Shown here piece after piece: positions 1 through 9,361 of a DNA stretch of 64,000 bases. The DNA comes from G963663365 sp963663365 (lineage in GTDB: Bacteria; Hinthialibacterota; Hinthialibacteria; Hinthialibacterales; G963663365). The translations under genes were made by a program, and so were the position numbers. Position 1 is the stretch's first letter. The number at the start of each line of letters is the position of its first letter. The notes under the pieces were generated by a model that made no database searches, had not been told where the DNA came from, and saw only the letters and a list, made by a program, of their open reading frames with translations. The stretch covers positions 248,001 to 312,000 of the forward strand of contig CAXXIH010000003.1 in the NCBI GenBank assembly GCA_963663365.2, written 5' to 3'.

Positions 1-150
1 CCAAGGAGCCATTGAGTGCGCCGGGGAGTATGGACGATTGAATCCGGGTTTGTCACCATCTTACTTTCCGCACGGTCGTTTGCGCATCATTCTTTCAAAA
101 TGCATCTGACCGTTACGGCCTCATCCTGCCAGACTTTGCGAGGTTCCTCG

Positions 151-915
151 ATGGGAAGAACAGCCAAGAGTACTGCAAAAACAACGGCCAAGAAGTCAAC
201 TTCGAGTTCAAAAAAGGCTGCAAGCAGCAGGTCCCAAAAGACGGTTGTCCCAAAGGCGGCAAAGCAACAAAGGGATACCGGGACCGGCGAATTGAAGAAG
301 CGGGCTCAGCGTATTGTGAAGGTCCTGGCCAAAGAATATCCGGATTCCAAATGTGCGCTCGATTATCGTAATGCGTATGAACTGCTTATGGCTACGATCC
401 TATCGGCGCAATGCACCGATGTCCGTGTCAACATGGTCACACCTGTATTATTCGAGAAATATCCCACTCCGGGGGATTTGGCCGATGCCGAAATGGGGGA
501 ACTTGAGTCGATTATTAAATCCACAGGCTTTTTCCGGCAGAAAGCCAAATCGCTTGTGGCTTGCTGCCAGGATATTGTTGAGCGCTTCGGCGGCGAACTT
601 CCTAAGACTATGGATGAGTTGTCCACCCTGGCCGGTGTGGGCCGCAAGACCGCCAATGTCATTCTGGGAAATGTATTCGGTGTTCCGGGCATTGTTGTGG
701 ATACTCATGTGAAACGCCTGTCCAACCGCCTTGGGCTTACTCAGCAAAGCGATCCGAACAAGATTGAAAAGGATTTGATGGAAATGATCCCCGAGAAGGA
801 ATGGACGTTGTTTTCATTGCGGCTAATCGATCATGGACGCAAAGTCTGTGATGCCCGTAAACCGCAATGCATCGAATGCGCTCTCCGCAAGGACTGTCCT
901 TTCCCCGAAGGGTAA
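151..915 (+). CDS. nth: Endonuclease III (DNA glycosylase/AP lyase)
   Basis: Base-excision repair enzyme that removes oxidised pyrimidines and nicks abasic sites. The 254-aa product carries the helix-hairpin-helix motif GVGRKTAN with catalytic Lys166, the following Asp184 in VVDTHVKR, and the 4Fe-4S ligands Cys233, 240, 243 and 249 in the standard C-x6-C-x2-C-x5-C spacing. I start at ATG 151; the frame stays open back to 16 but those residues look non-coding. Residues 1 to about 50 form a Lys/Ala/Ser/Thr-rich basic tail that ordinary Nth (about 210 aa) lacks. It is followed by a convergent small gene and then a cysteine desulfurase. Family assignment is secure; the function of the tail is unknown. 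Confidence 0.95.
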   Translation: MGRTAKSTAKTTAKKSTSSSKKAASSRSQKTVVPKAAKQQRDTGTGELKKRAQRIVKVLAKEYPDSKCALDYRNAYELLMATILSAQCTDVRVNMVTPVLFEKYPTPGDLADAEMGELESIIKSTGFFRQKAKSLVACCQDIVERFGGELPKTMDELSTLAGVGRKTANVILGNVFGVPGIVVDTHVKRLSNRLGLTQQSDPNKIEKDLMEMIPEKEWTLFSLRLIDHGRKVCDARKPQCIECALRKDCPFPEG

Positions 916-932
916 AACCGAAGTTGGCTATG

Positions 933-1316
933 CTATTTGCTTTCTTTTCGAAAATAAAACCAGACTCTTGGATCGAGACCTTCAAGCAAGGATTTACGAA
1001 GAGTCTGAAGTGTACTGGGAGATTTGGCAGGAATCCGATTGAGCCGTTGGGTCTCTCCTTGGGCGAGAATCGGCGCCAGCCGCGCATTTTGCAGGGCCTC
1101 GAGCAGTATTTTCTTTCGTTGCCAGGCTGGCTTTCGGGCCAAGTGTTTGGCTGTATCGTTGAGGCGGATCAGCTCACCGGCTCCCAAAAAACGCACGATC
1201 TTCCCCTGAAGTTCATCCGGCAGGATTGCTAGGAGCAGGCAGGCCTGTTCCAGTTCCTTGCGGGGGACGATGGTTTTGTCTGTGCTTGGCGACTGCCGAT
1301 TTCCTTTGGCCTTCAT
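933..1316 (-). CDS. Small protein with FliG N-terminal-like helical segment
   Basis: Candidate 127-aa gene filling the gap between nth (convergent) and the cysteine desulfurase (divergent). A helical stretch starting ACLLLAILPDELQGKIVRFL resembles the N-terminal domain of the flagellar switch protein FliG (pattern AA-I-LL-L-x-E-L-x-x-V-x-x-L). Nothing corresponds to the FliG middle or C-terminal domain, and no flagellar gene is nearby. The C-terminus is basic and ends WFYFRKESK. ATG 1316 is my start; in-frame ATGs at 1346 and 1394 and a GTG at 1442 are alternatives, and none has a clear ribosome binding site. Amino-acid composition looks coding, but the gene could be spurious. Function unknown. 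Confidence 0.5.
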   Translation of the reverse strand: MKAKGNRQSPSTDKTIVPRKELEQACLLLAILPDELQGKIVRFLGAGELIRLNDTAKHLARKPAWQRKKILLEALQNARLAPILAQGETQRLNRIPAKSPSTLQTLRKSLLEGLDPRVWFYFRKESK

Positions 1317-1418
1317 AGTGTCTATTATCGTCCGGCCTTTAAGCATGATTGAGAAGCTTGACTTGGCGGGAATAAGGTCCACCGTTAGATTCATGGCGTT
1401 AAATTGTGGATATTGCAA

Positions 1419-2552
1419 ATGGAAGTTGCCTATTTCGATCACAATGCTACAACACCGCTTGATGGGCGTGTGCTAGAGGCAATGCTGCCCTACTTTCGGG
1501 AAAAGTATGGGAATGCATCTTGTCTTTACGAATTGGGAGTTGAGGCGAGTTATGCGGTTGAAAAGGCGCGAATGCAGGTCGCCGCTTTGCTGAATGTCAA
1601 AGAGGATGGAATCGTATTTACGAGCGGTGGCACAGAATCGGATAACATCGCCATACTTGGTGTTCTGGATGCTCTTCCCGCCAAAAGGCACATCATTGTT
1701 AGTGCTATCGAGCATCCTGCTGTTTATGCTGTGTGTGACTATTTGGGGCGCGGTGGCTATGAAATCAGTTGGTTAGACGTTGACTCAGATGGACGTGTGC
1801 GTCCGGGCGATGTTGCCGGGCTGATACGCGAGAATACGGCTTTGGTCACGGTTATGGCCGCCAACAATGAGATTGGGAGCCTCCAGCCGATTACTGAAAT
1901 CGGGAAAATCTGCCGCAGCCGGGGAGTTGTGTTTCATACTGACGCGATCCAGGCCGCAGGCAAAATGCCTATCGATGCCGAAGCCTGGCAAGTTGATCTG
2001 ATATCACTATCCGCTCATAAAATTTACGGTCCCAAGGGATGCGGCGCGCTTTATATTTATCCGGGGACTCCATTTGTTTCACAACAAATCGGCGGTCCTC
2101 AGGAATCCGGCCACCGGGGCGGCACCGAGAATGTCCCAGGTATTGTGGGAATGGGCATGGCCGCACAAATCGCTGCACATGATATGAAAGAACGTGAGGC
2201 ACGCATTGAGCGTCTGCGGGAAATGATGTGGGATGGCCTTTCTGATATTCCTGATCTTCTACGTAACAGTCCTCGAACCGGTTGCTTGCCCGGAACACTG
2301 AATTTCTCCGTATTGGGTGTGAATTCTCGTGAACTGGTTCGCGCCCTTTCCGCCCATGGATTTTGTTTGACAAGTGGATCTGCTTGCGCTCAAGGAAATT
2401 CTCAGCCTTCGCATGTGCTTAAGGCCATTGGCCGTAACGATGATGAAGCTCTTGCGGCACTCCGGGTATCGCTGGGCAAAGACAATTCCCCCGATGAAGT
2501 GCGACGCTTTACGCATGTTCTACCTGAAATCGTAGGCGAACTGCGCCGGTAG
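1419..2552 (+). CDS. Cysteine desulfurase, NifS/IscS class
   Basis: PLP enzyme that takes sulfur from cysteine for Fe-S cluster and thio-cofactor assembly. The 377-aa product begins MEVAYFDHNATT, the usual N-terminus of class I enzymes. Lys201 in SAHKIYGPKG is the PLP Schiff-base residue and Cys323 in SGSACAQGN is the persulfide-forming cysteine. The TSGGTESDN phosphate-binding loop and the R-G-G-T-E-N motif are present. ATG 1419 aligns with family starts; a TTG at 1404 would add five residues. No iscU, iscA or nifU lies nearby, so iscS and nifS roles cannot be separated. Two Fe-S repair enzymes (Nth and family 4 UDG) flank it within 3 kb. Confidence 0.95.
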   Translation: MEVAYFDHNATTPLDGRVLEAMLPYFREKYGNASCLYELGVEASYAVEKARMQVAALLNVKEDGIVFTSGGTESDNIAILGVLDALPAKRHIIVSAIEHPAVYAVCDYLGRGGYEISWLDVDSDGRVRPGDVAGLIRENTALVTVMAANNEIGSLQPITEIGKICRSRGVVFHTDAIQAAGKMPIDAEAWQVDLISLSAHKIYGPKGCGALYIYPGTPFVSQQIGGPQESGHRGGTENVPGIVGMGMAAQIAAHDMKEREARIERLREMMWDGLSDIPDLLRNSPRTGCLPGTLNFSVLGVNSRELVRALSAHGFCLTSGSACAQGNSQPSHVLKAIGRNDDEALAALRVSLGKDNSPDEVRRFTHVLPEIVGELRR

Positions 2553-2702
2553 ACAGCTTTCCATCCAGCCTATTCCCCAATCTGCCTGGTACCATTTCTC
2601 GCTGAATCGTTATAACCTGAGCCACTCTTTTCAAATACCGGAGTCCGGCCATAACCATTGAGGTCCGGCCCGGCGTATTTAACACGTACAGGAGCATCCG
2701 CA

Positions 2703-4223
2703 ATGAGTTTGATGGGGCTTGATGTAGGGACCACAGGCTGCAAAGCCGTAGCGTTTGACCATGACGGCAAGATTCTCGCGTCCGCATACCGTGAATATCC
2801 ATTGATATCTCCGAATCAAGGCTGGTTTGAGTTGGATAGTCAGCGGGTTTGGGAAGATATCAAAGTCTGTATCCGTGAAGTGGCCGAGGCCACCAAGAAC
2901 GATCCGATCACGGCTTTTAGTGTTTCGGCACAAGGCGAGGCAGTCACCCCGGTCGATGCCGATGGCAACTTCCTGGCGAATGCGATTGTCTCATTCGATA
3001 GCCGGACCGCCGGATTGGTCCCCTGGTGGGCTGAAAAAGTCGGCCGCGATAAAACCTTCCAGACAACCGGGCAGCCCTTGGCCTCTATGTTTACGGCCCT
3101 CAAGTTGAAGTGGATTCAAGATAACGAACCGGAAATTTTTAAGAAAACCCGGTATTTCCTTTGTTTTGAAGAATTGGTCTATCAGCGTTGCGGATTGGAA
3201 CCGGTTACGGACTACACCTTGGCCGGGCGTACGATGTTATTTGATGTTCCAGGTGAGAAATGGTCCGAGGAACTTTTAGGCCATATCGGACTGACACCGG
3301 ACAACATGCCCAAAGCGGTTCCATCCGGAACTGTGATCGGGAAAATTAGCGATGAAGCCGCCGAGCAGTTGGGATTGCCCAAAGGTGTGGTTGCTGTAAC
3401 GGGAGGCCATGACCAACCGTGCCAGATTCTCGGCGCGGGCGTCATTGAGCCTCGTGCGGCGGCCTACGGTATCGGGACCGTGGAGTGCATTGCCCCGTCA
3501 TTTTCGGAGTTGATCCTGAATGACTCGATGCATAAAAACAATATTTGCTGCTATCACCATGCGTTTCCCGGACTTTATATCGCATTGGTTTATAACTATT
3601 CGGGCGGCCAGTTGTTCCGCTGGGTGCGGGACCAACTCAGTTCGGAAGAAAAGCGCCAAGCAGAACAAGAAAAGCGCGATGTCTACGATGTTATCACGTC
3701 AAAGGCCGCCCAAGAGCCGACATCCTTGCTTGTGCTTCCGCATTTCACCACAACAGGTGTTCCTCATTTCGATAACCATTCCCGGGGTGCGATTTTGGGA
3801 TTGACTTTGGATACCACCAAGGGAGAAATCGTCCGGGCGATTCTTGAGGGAATCACCTATGAACTGCGCATGTGCGTGGATTTATTGGATGAATCCGGAG
3901 TGCCTATCGATATTTTGCGTGCCACAGGTGGCGGTGCCAAAAGCGATTACTGGCTCCAAATTAAGGCGGATATTATGAACCGTCCGGTTGTGGTGCCTGC
4001 GGTATCGGAAGCGGGCAGCCTGGGGTGTGCGATTTTGGCGGGTGTCGGCACCGGAGTCTACAAATCCGCCAAGGAAGCCGTTGATCATCTGGTGAAGATT
4101 GACCGTGAGTACTTGCCTAACGATTCCAATGCCAAGCGCTATGGTGAACTTCTGGAACTTTATAAAGAAATCTATCCGGCCAATTGTTCATTGTTCCACC
4201 GTTTGGCCGGGCAGAAGGCATAG
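2703..4223 (+). CDS. FGGY-family carbohydrate kinase (xylulokinase-like)
   Basis: ATP-dependent sugar kinase of 506 aa, the normal length for the FGGY family. The N-terminal phosphate-1 motif GLDVGTTGCKAVAFD opens the first actin-like domain, GGHDQPCQILGAGV lies at the second domain, and the adenosine motif region ATGGGAKSDYWLQIKADI follows. The QGEAVTPVD/SFDSRTAG region is like that of xylulokinases and related pentulose kinases. ATG 2703 has an AGGAG box 9 bases upstream; the frame is open to 2658 without such a signal. Xylulose is the likeliest substrate by resemblance only; gluconate, L-fuculose or other sugars are possible. No isomerase neighbours it. Confidence 0.88.
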   Translation: MSLMGLDVGTTGCKAVAFDHDGKILASAYREYPLISPNQGWFELDSQRVWEDIKVCIREVAEATKNDPITAFSVSAQGEAVTPVDADGNFLANAIVSFDSRTAGLVPWWAEKVGRDKTFQTTGQPLASMFTALKLKWIQDNEPEIFKKTRYFLCFEELVYQRCGLEPVTDYTLAGRTMLFDVPGEKWSEELLGHIGLTPDNMPKAVPSGTVIGKISDEAAEQLGLPKGVVAVTGGHDQPCQILGAGVIEPRAAAYGIGTVECIAPSFSELILNDSMHKNNICCYHHAFPGLYIALVYNYSGGQLFRWVRDQLSSEEKRQAEQEKRDVYDVITSKAAQEPTSLLVLPHFTTTGVPHFDNHSRGAILGLTLDTTKGEIVRAILEGITYELRMCVDLLDESGVPIDILRATGGGAKSDYWLQIKADIMNRPVVVPAVSEAGSLGCAILAGVGTGVYKSAKEAVDHLVKIDREYLPNDSNAKRYGELLELYKEIYPANCSLFHRLAGQKA

Positions 4224-4265
4224 CCTGTAAATCGTATGCAGTATTTGTGATTACAGCGGGGACGC

Positions 4266-4997
4266 ATGGCTGACGAACGCGACGCATATACACTGCTCCG
4301 CCAGTATGTGGCTCAATTGCCCAAGCTGGGTGTCGAGCGTATTTATTTGGAACCTCAAATTTTAAAGGATTTAGGTAAGCCCAAGCCTCGTCCACGGCCC
4401 AGCGGCCCATCACTCGAGGTCAAAGCGGCCGCATTGCAGGCATTGCAGGAAGAATTGCGCGATTGCCAGCGATGCGGCTTATGCCGGCAAGGACGGACCC
4501 AGGTTGTATTCGGGGCCGGTAATCCGGCGGCACGTCTTGTCTTTGTCGGTGAAGCCCCGGGAGGTGAAGAAGACAAACAAGGGATACCTTTTGTGGGCCG
4601 AGCGGGGCAACTGCTCACCAAAATGATTCAGGCGATGACATTAACGCGCGAAGATGTTTATATCTGCAATGTCATCAAATGCCGTCCACCCGGCAATCGA
4701 GATCCGGAACCGGATGAAATTGGAATCTGCGAACCGTTTATGATTCAACAGTTGGAAATCATTCAACCGGAAGTAATCGTGTGTCTTGGACGTTATGCTG
4801 TGCAGACTTTGATGCGTGATTCTCAGGCAAGAATTACGCGTATTCGTGGGAAATGGTTTGAATATCAGGGCATCCCGGTAATGCCGACGTTCCATCCTTC
4901 GTATCTTTTACGCAATCAAAATGCGAAAAAGGATGTTTGGGCCGACCTGCAGGAAGTCATGGCCCGTTTGGGGATAACGGTTCCTCAGAAATCGTAA
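4266..4997 (+). CDS. Uracil-DNA glycosylase, family 4 (Fe-S)
   Basis: Removes uracil arising from cytosine deamination. The 243-aa product has the family 4 signature GEAPGGEEDKQGIPFVGRAG near residue 95, the C-terminal catalytic-loop motif HPSYLLR, and N-terminal cysteines 67, 70 and 73 (CQRCGLC). With Cys residues in the NVIKCRPPGNRDP and VCLGRYA regions these can supply the 4Fe-4S ligands. About 50 N-terminal residues precede the domain, including a Pro/Arg-rich linker, which is common in this family. The start has a GGGG run a few bases upstream. It is followed by priA, 30 bases downstream, so the two may be cotranscribed. Confidence 0.93.
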   Translation: MADERDAYTLLRQYVAQLPKLGVERIYLEPQILKDLGKPKPRPRPSGPSLEVKAAALQALQEELRDCQRCGLCRQGRTQVVFGAGNPAARLVFVGEAPGGEEDKQGIPFVGRAGQLLTKMIQAMTLTREDVYICNVIKCRPPGNRDPEPDEIGICEPFMIQQLEIIQPEVIVCLGRYAVQTLMRDSQARITRIRGKWFEYQGIPVMPTFHPSYLLRNQNAKKDVWADLQEVMARLGITVPQKS

Positions 4998-5028
4998 TAG
5001 ACCGTAAGAAAGACTTGCATTAACTGTC

Positions 5029-7251
5029 GTGCGTGATCCTTCCTCCGATACTCCCCATTATGCTGAGGTGGCGATTGATGTGCCGCTACGGCAGACGTTC
5101 ACCTACAGGATTCCGAAGAATTTGGCTGAAAGAGCCGTTCCCGGCTGCCGTGTGAGTATCCCATTCGGACCACGAAAAACAGTCGGAGTGCTGGTTGCTA
5201 CATCAACAGCGACCAATCTTACATCCGGCACGATTAAGACGATTCAGGCCGTACTGGATGAAGACCTCCCCACATTTACGCCGGAACTTATCAAAATTGT
5301 GCGTTGGATAGCGGACTATTACCGTTGCGGAATTGGCGAAGTGATTGCGGCGGCTTATCCTTTCCCTGTTTCTATGCATTCTAAAAATATCCGTTTGATC
5401 GGCCTGCCAATTGGGATCGGTATTGAGACGCTTATCGAAAAAGCCACATCGAAACAGCAAAAGGCTGTCTTGGAGTTTTTAAAACAAAACGATGCGGATA
5501 TAGGGACTCGGCATTTGGCCTCCGCAACGGGTGTTTCGGAAAGTGTGATCCGGGGGATGATTCGCCGGGAATTGCTTACGGTTTCAGAAACCACAAAAAT
5601 CCGCCGCCCGAATGCCCTGCATGCCGAGGCCGACCAGGCGCCGGCCCTTACCGCCGAACAAGAGCAAGCCCTGAATACCATTGTGCACAGCATGAACAAC
5701 AAAGGTGTTCCGGTGCTCCTGGAAGGTATTACGGGAAGCGGAAAGACCGAGGTTTATCTTCAGGCAATTCGTGAAGTCCTGGACCGGGGCAAACGCGCTC
5801 TTGTATTGCTACCGGAAATCTCGCTCACACCACAGACAGCACGCCGTTTTGTTGCTCGTTTTGGAGATGTTGTGGCGGTGTTGCACAGTGGGCTTTCGGT
5901 CGGCGAGCGCTTCGATGAATGGTGGGCGGTTCGACGCGGCGAGCGCAGTGTTGTGGTTGGCGCGCGTTCGGCGGTTTTTGCTCCCCTATCGGACTTAGGA
6001 CTTGTGGTTGTGGATGAAGAACATGACCACTCCTATAAGCAAAGCGATGCTGTGCCCCGTTACCATGCCCGGGATGCCGCTATTGTGCTTGCCCGGCAGG
6101 TTGGTGCTGTTGCTGTTTTAGGATCGGCCACACCGAGTTTGGAATCGGCCTACAACGCGGAACGTGGAAAGTACGATTGCACTTATCTGCGCTCCCGCCC
6201 AACTTCGCAACATCTGCCCACGGTACGGTTGGTGGATATGCGTCACCGCCCCAAAGATGAACAAATCATCTCCATCGAATTACGTACGGCTCTTGAAGAG
6301 CGTTTGGCAAATAAGCAGCAGAGTATTCTGTTTCTAAACCGGCGCGGTTTTGCGACTTCGATGGGCTGCAATGAATGTGGTCATGTGCTGCGTTGTCCGA
6401 ATTGCAGCGTTTCGATGGTCTATCACCGGCGGGACCGGCAGCTGATCTGCCACCACTGCGAGCATAGCGAACCGGAACCCTCGGTTTGCCCGGAGTGCAA
6501 TGCACGGTTTATCCGTCAACAAGGATGGGGGACGGAACGGATTGTTGAGATGCTTCAGGAAGACCTTCCCGGAGCGCATATCGTTCGAATGGACCGGGAT
6601 ACAACCCAACGTAAGGACGGCCATCAGCTTGTGCTCGATGAATTCCGGTCCGGGGCGGACACTTTGGTCGGCACGCAGATGGTGACCAAAGGTTTGGATA
6701 TTCCCAATGTAACCTTAGTCGGAATTCTCAATGCCGATGGTTCTTTAAATGTGGCCGACTTCCGCGCTTCGGAACGTACGTTCGCCCAGCTCGTGCAAGT
6801 AGCCGGGCGTGCCGGACGCGGTACTGAGGCCGGTGAGGTGATTGTCCAGACGTGGTGTCCCGATCATTATGCAATTCAATTGGCGTTGAAGCAGGATTAC
6901 CGTTCGCTTTATGACCGGGAAATACGTCTGCGCAGGAATTTCTCTTTTCCGCCATTCACCCGCCTAATTTTGTTGAGGGCGGAAGGTGAAAATGAAGTCC
7001 GCGTGAAAGACCTGGCTTGGCAGTTGTATCGCTTGCTTTCTGAACGAGCGAAAGGAGTTACCGTCCTGCCTCCTTTGGAAGCGCCGTTATACCGGATACG
7101 CAATATGTATCGCTGGCATATCGCATTGAGAGCGCGCGGCCATAAGAGCCTTGCCCAACTTCTGGATGATTCTGATGTGGACGCTTTGCTTACCCGTCCC
7201 GGTCATAAGTTGCGTGTGGCAGTCGATGTGGATCCGACAGACACATTGTAA
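5029..7251 (+). CDS. priA: Primosomal helicase PriA (replication restart)
   Basis: Superfamily 2 helicase that reloads the replisome at stalled forks. The 740-aa length is typical. The N-terminal 3'-DNA-end binding domain starts YAEVAIDVPLRQTFTYRIP, Walker A is GITGSGKT (233-240), Walker B is DEEH (329-332), and a cysteine cluster (CNECGHVLRCPNC, then CHHC and CPEC) makes the two zinc sites between helicase motifs. Helicase motif VGTQMVTKGLDIPNV and QVAGRAGR are intact. The start is a GTG; no in-frame ATG lies close. It converges on the FG-GAP gene, whose stop is 14 bases away. Confidence 0.96.
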   Translation: MRDPSSDTPHYAEVAIDVPLRQTFTYRIPKNLAERAVPGCRVSIPFGPRKTVGVLVATSTATNLTSGTIKTIQAVLDEDLPTFTPELIKIVRWIADYYRCGIGEVIAAAYPFPVSMHSKNIRLIGLPIGIGIETLIEKATSKQQKAVLEFLKQNDADIGTRHLASATGVSESVIRGMIRRELLTVSETTKIRRPNALHAEADQAPALTAEQEQALNTIVHSMNNKGVPVLLEGITGSGKTEVYLQAIREVLDRGKRALVLLPEISLTPQTARRFVARFGDVVAVLHSGLSVGERFDEWWAVRRGERSVVVGARSAVFAPLSDLGLVVVDEEHDHSYKQSDAVPRYHARDAAIVLARQVGAVAVLGSATPSLESAYNAERGKYDCTYLRSRPTSQHLPTVRLVDMRHRPKDEQIISIELRTALEERLANKQQSILFLNRRGFATSMGCNECGHVLRCPNCSVSMVYHRRDRQLICHHCEHSEPEPSVCPECNARFIRQQGWGTERIVEMLQEDLPGAHIVRMDRDTTQRKDGHQLVLDEFRSGADTLVGTQMVTKGLDIPNVTLVGILNADGSLNVADFRASERTFAQLVQVAGRAGRGTEAGEVIVQTWCPDHYAIQLALKQDYRSLYDREIRLRRNFSFPPFTRLILLRAEGENEVRVKDLAWQLYRLLSERAKGVTVLPPLEAPLYRIRNMYRWHIALRARGHKSLAQLLDDSDVDALLTRPGHKLRVAVDVDPTDTL

Positions 7252-7264
7252 GTTATTTGCTTAA

Positions 7265-9328
7265 TCACTCCCTAAATGGGAATGCCGCCACATTGACTCC
7301 CCCGGCGGGATTTTCTTCCTCGGTAAAGGCCTGGAAACGTGATAGCAATTGCAGCGTCTTGCCGCGAACCTTGGTGGGATCGAAACGGTAGATTAGAACT
7401 TCAGAACGCGCCCCGGGGCCGCGACCGATAATAATTTCCTCTTCAGGTGTATCGTCAATATTCGCCACGGCGACACGAATATCCCCACTGGGATTCGATG
7501 TCTCTGAGAAAAGCGCGAAACTTACATTGTTTCCTTCCGCATCCTTGGCGACGGAGAATCGGCCGTTTAGAAAATCATCATCGTTGAATTCAGCTTCCAT
7601 GATGCAAAATTTATTCCCACCATTTATGGAATATTGCAATTCAGTCCCATTGTAGACATTGAGTTGTGCGCTTACGACGACGATTTCATCGCGGCCGTCG
7701 CCGTCCACATCGCCGCCTGCGAGGCGGATGGCGGAAGATGGATTCGAACTTTCGCCGAATGTCGCAAATGTTTTCCCTCGTTGTATGATTTCCGGCGGGA
7801 TTGTCTGAATTCCGGGCAAAACAAGCCAAGGTTTCGAAAAATTAATAGCCTGAATCAATGAACCGAAATGATAGGATGCGGTGTTTTCCGGTTCACCCAT
7901 TTGCCCGACAATAATCTCATCATATCCATCATGATCAATATCGGCCGTTGTGATCTGAACTCCTCCAGGCGGATTAAGCAGGTTGAGAGCTCGAAACCGA
8001 TGCAAACTGCCACTAACAAATTTGTTAATATATGGGATAAGGCAAAGCCGTGAGGAAGCCGCCGATCCTTGGGCTGCTATAATTTCGTCAAAAGCGTCGC
8101 CAAGTATATTTCCAACTGTGATACGGACTTCGTTGGTTGGATTGGCATCGATTTGTGACCAACCATTTTGTTTGGCAAATGGTCCAAACCAATCCGGCCG
8201 AAGGTTTGTGTTGCTTCTATTAAGTATTCCAATTTTTCCTAAGTATGTTTTATGGTCTTGAGGCGCCAGATGAGGGCCGCATCCAATGACAATTGCCTCC
8301 ATGTAATTATCAACCGAGTTTCTTAGATTGGCTACATGTGGATGAACCTCAACTTTTTGATTGGGCCGTGCGTCGATATATTTTAGCTGATTGCCAATTG
8401 AATCGAATATTTTGCATGTGGATAGGCGTGGCAAGTTTTCTGTAGCCGCATTATTACCACAGATGATATGCGGTTCCGAAGTCGGTAGTGCTGTTGCCGA
8501 TTCAGACCAAATTTCGAGCTGCGGACGCATGTTTGCTTGCTGGGCATCCGGTGTCACGAGATACGGATGTCTATCCCAACGAACATATGAGTTATTTGTG
8601 TTGTCGATATGAAATACCAGTGGGATTCCTAAGTCCATTTTTCGCCATTGGGTGACTAGGCTGCTAATATCAATAGATATAGTCTGTGGGAAAGAGCGAT
8701 CCGTAGTGAGTGTAATCCCAGATCCCGATGAATCCTCTTGTCCTATTGCGCCTGGCATTGCCCAGGGCAAGGATGGCACATCCGCGTGCGTATAGGTCGT
8801 TAAGTGTGATGAATCGTTATCAACTTGGATTGAATGATTCCAGTTAACTTTTTTTGTGATAATGCTGATTTTGTATTGTCTTGTCGAGTTAATTTGAGCT
8901 TGACTGTCTTTATCGAATAGTAAGGTTAAATTTAAAATCGCTTTATAAATGACTTCTGTATCTTCAATGTTAATGTTTTCGAAACCAATGAGAATCGGTC
9001 CGAATACTTCGCCTTCTGTTGGTATTCCTAACTTGTCGATATGTCTCCCATCGAGTGGCATCGGGATATACAAATTGGGAGCATAGCTAATATGCCAAGT
9101 CGGATGTGATGGATCGAGTTGGATAAAGAAATTTCCTTTATAACCATCGACGTATTGCGTAAATGATTTGTGTACATAGAGTGGGGATTGGGTTGGCGCT
9201 GGAGTACTTGTTGGCACCGTTGTGGGTGTCGCAGTCGGCGTCTCTTGGGCCAGAGCAGTCTGAAGCGACACCATTATGGATGTAAAAACAGCAAACACTA
9301 AATACAGAGTAAACAGCCCCTTTTTCAT
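7265..9328 (-). CDS. Secreted FG-GAP repeat protein with DNRLRE-like domain (paralog A)
   Basis: Probable exported surface protein of 687 aa. A signal peptide (MKKGLFTLYLVFAVF, ending after ALAQ) is followed by a short Thr/Pro linker (ETPTATP type), a beta-rich region of about 60-270 resembling DNRLRE/CBM96-like domains (QYVDGYKGNFFIQLD, and SIDISSLVTQWRK at its end), and several FG-GAP/VCBS-type repeats with Ca-binding loops such as GGDVDGDGRDEIVVV and ADIDHDGYDEIIV. ATG 9328 is preferred over ATG 9334 because GAGG then sits 8 bases upstream and the N-terminus matches paralog B. It follows paralog B by 33 bases on the same strand, so they are probably one operon. Adhesive or glycan-binding function is inference. 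Confidence 0.82.
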   Translation of the reverse strand: MKKGLFTLYLVFAVFTSIMVSLQTALAQETPTATPTTVPTSTPAPTQSPLYVHKSFTQYVDGYKGNFFIQLDPSHPTWHISYAPNLYIPMPLDGRHIDKLGIPTEGEVFGPILIGFENINIEDTEVIYKAILNLTLLFDKDSQAQINSTRQYKISIITKKVNWNHSIQVDNDSSHLTTYTHADVPSLPWAMPGAIGQEDSSGSGITLTTDRSFPQTISIDISSLVTQWRKMDLGIPLVFHIDNTNNSYVRWDRHPYLVTPDAQQANMRPQLEIWSESATALPTSEPHIICGNNAATENLPRLSTCKIFDSIGNQLKYIDARPNQKVEVHPHVANLRNSVDNYMEAIVIGCGPHLAPQDHKTYLGKIGILNRSNTNLRPDWFGPFAKQNGWSQIDANPTNEVRITVGNILGDAFDEIIAAQGSAASSRLCLIPYINKFVSGSLHRFRALNLLNPPGGVQITTADIDHDGYDEIIVGQMGEPENTASYHFGSLIQAINFSKPWLVLPGIQTIPPEIIQRGKTFATFGESSNPSSAIRLAGGDVDGDGRDEIVVVSAQLNVYNGTELQYSINGGNKFCIMEAEFNDDDFLNGRFSVAKDAEGNNVSFALFSETSNPSGDIRVAVANIDDTPEEEIIIGRGPGARSEVLIYRFDPTKVRGKTLQLLSRFQAFTEEENPAGGVNVAAFPFRE
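7285..7625. repeat. Direct repeat, copy 1 (shared 3' coding segment)
   Basis: This 341-bp segment encodes the C-terminal FG-GAP part of paralog A. It matches 9382-9722, at a constant offset of 2097 bases, with no gap and by eye about 85-90% identical bases. The similarity falls away upstream, where the two proteins diverge. Confidence 0.75.
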
Positions 9329-9361
9329 TTTCATGACCTCATTATCAATTAAATATATGAT

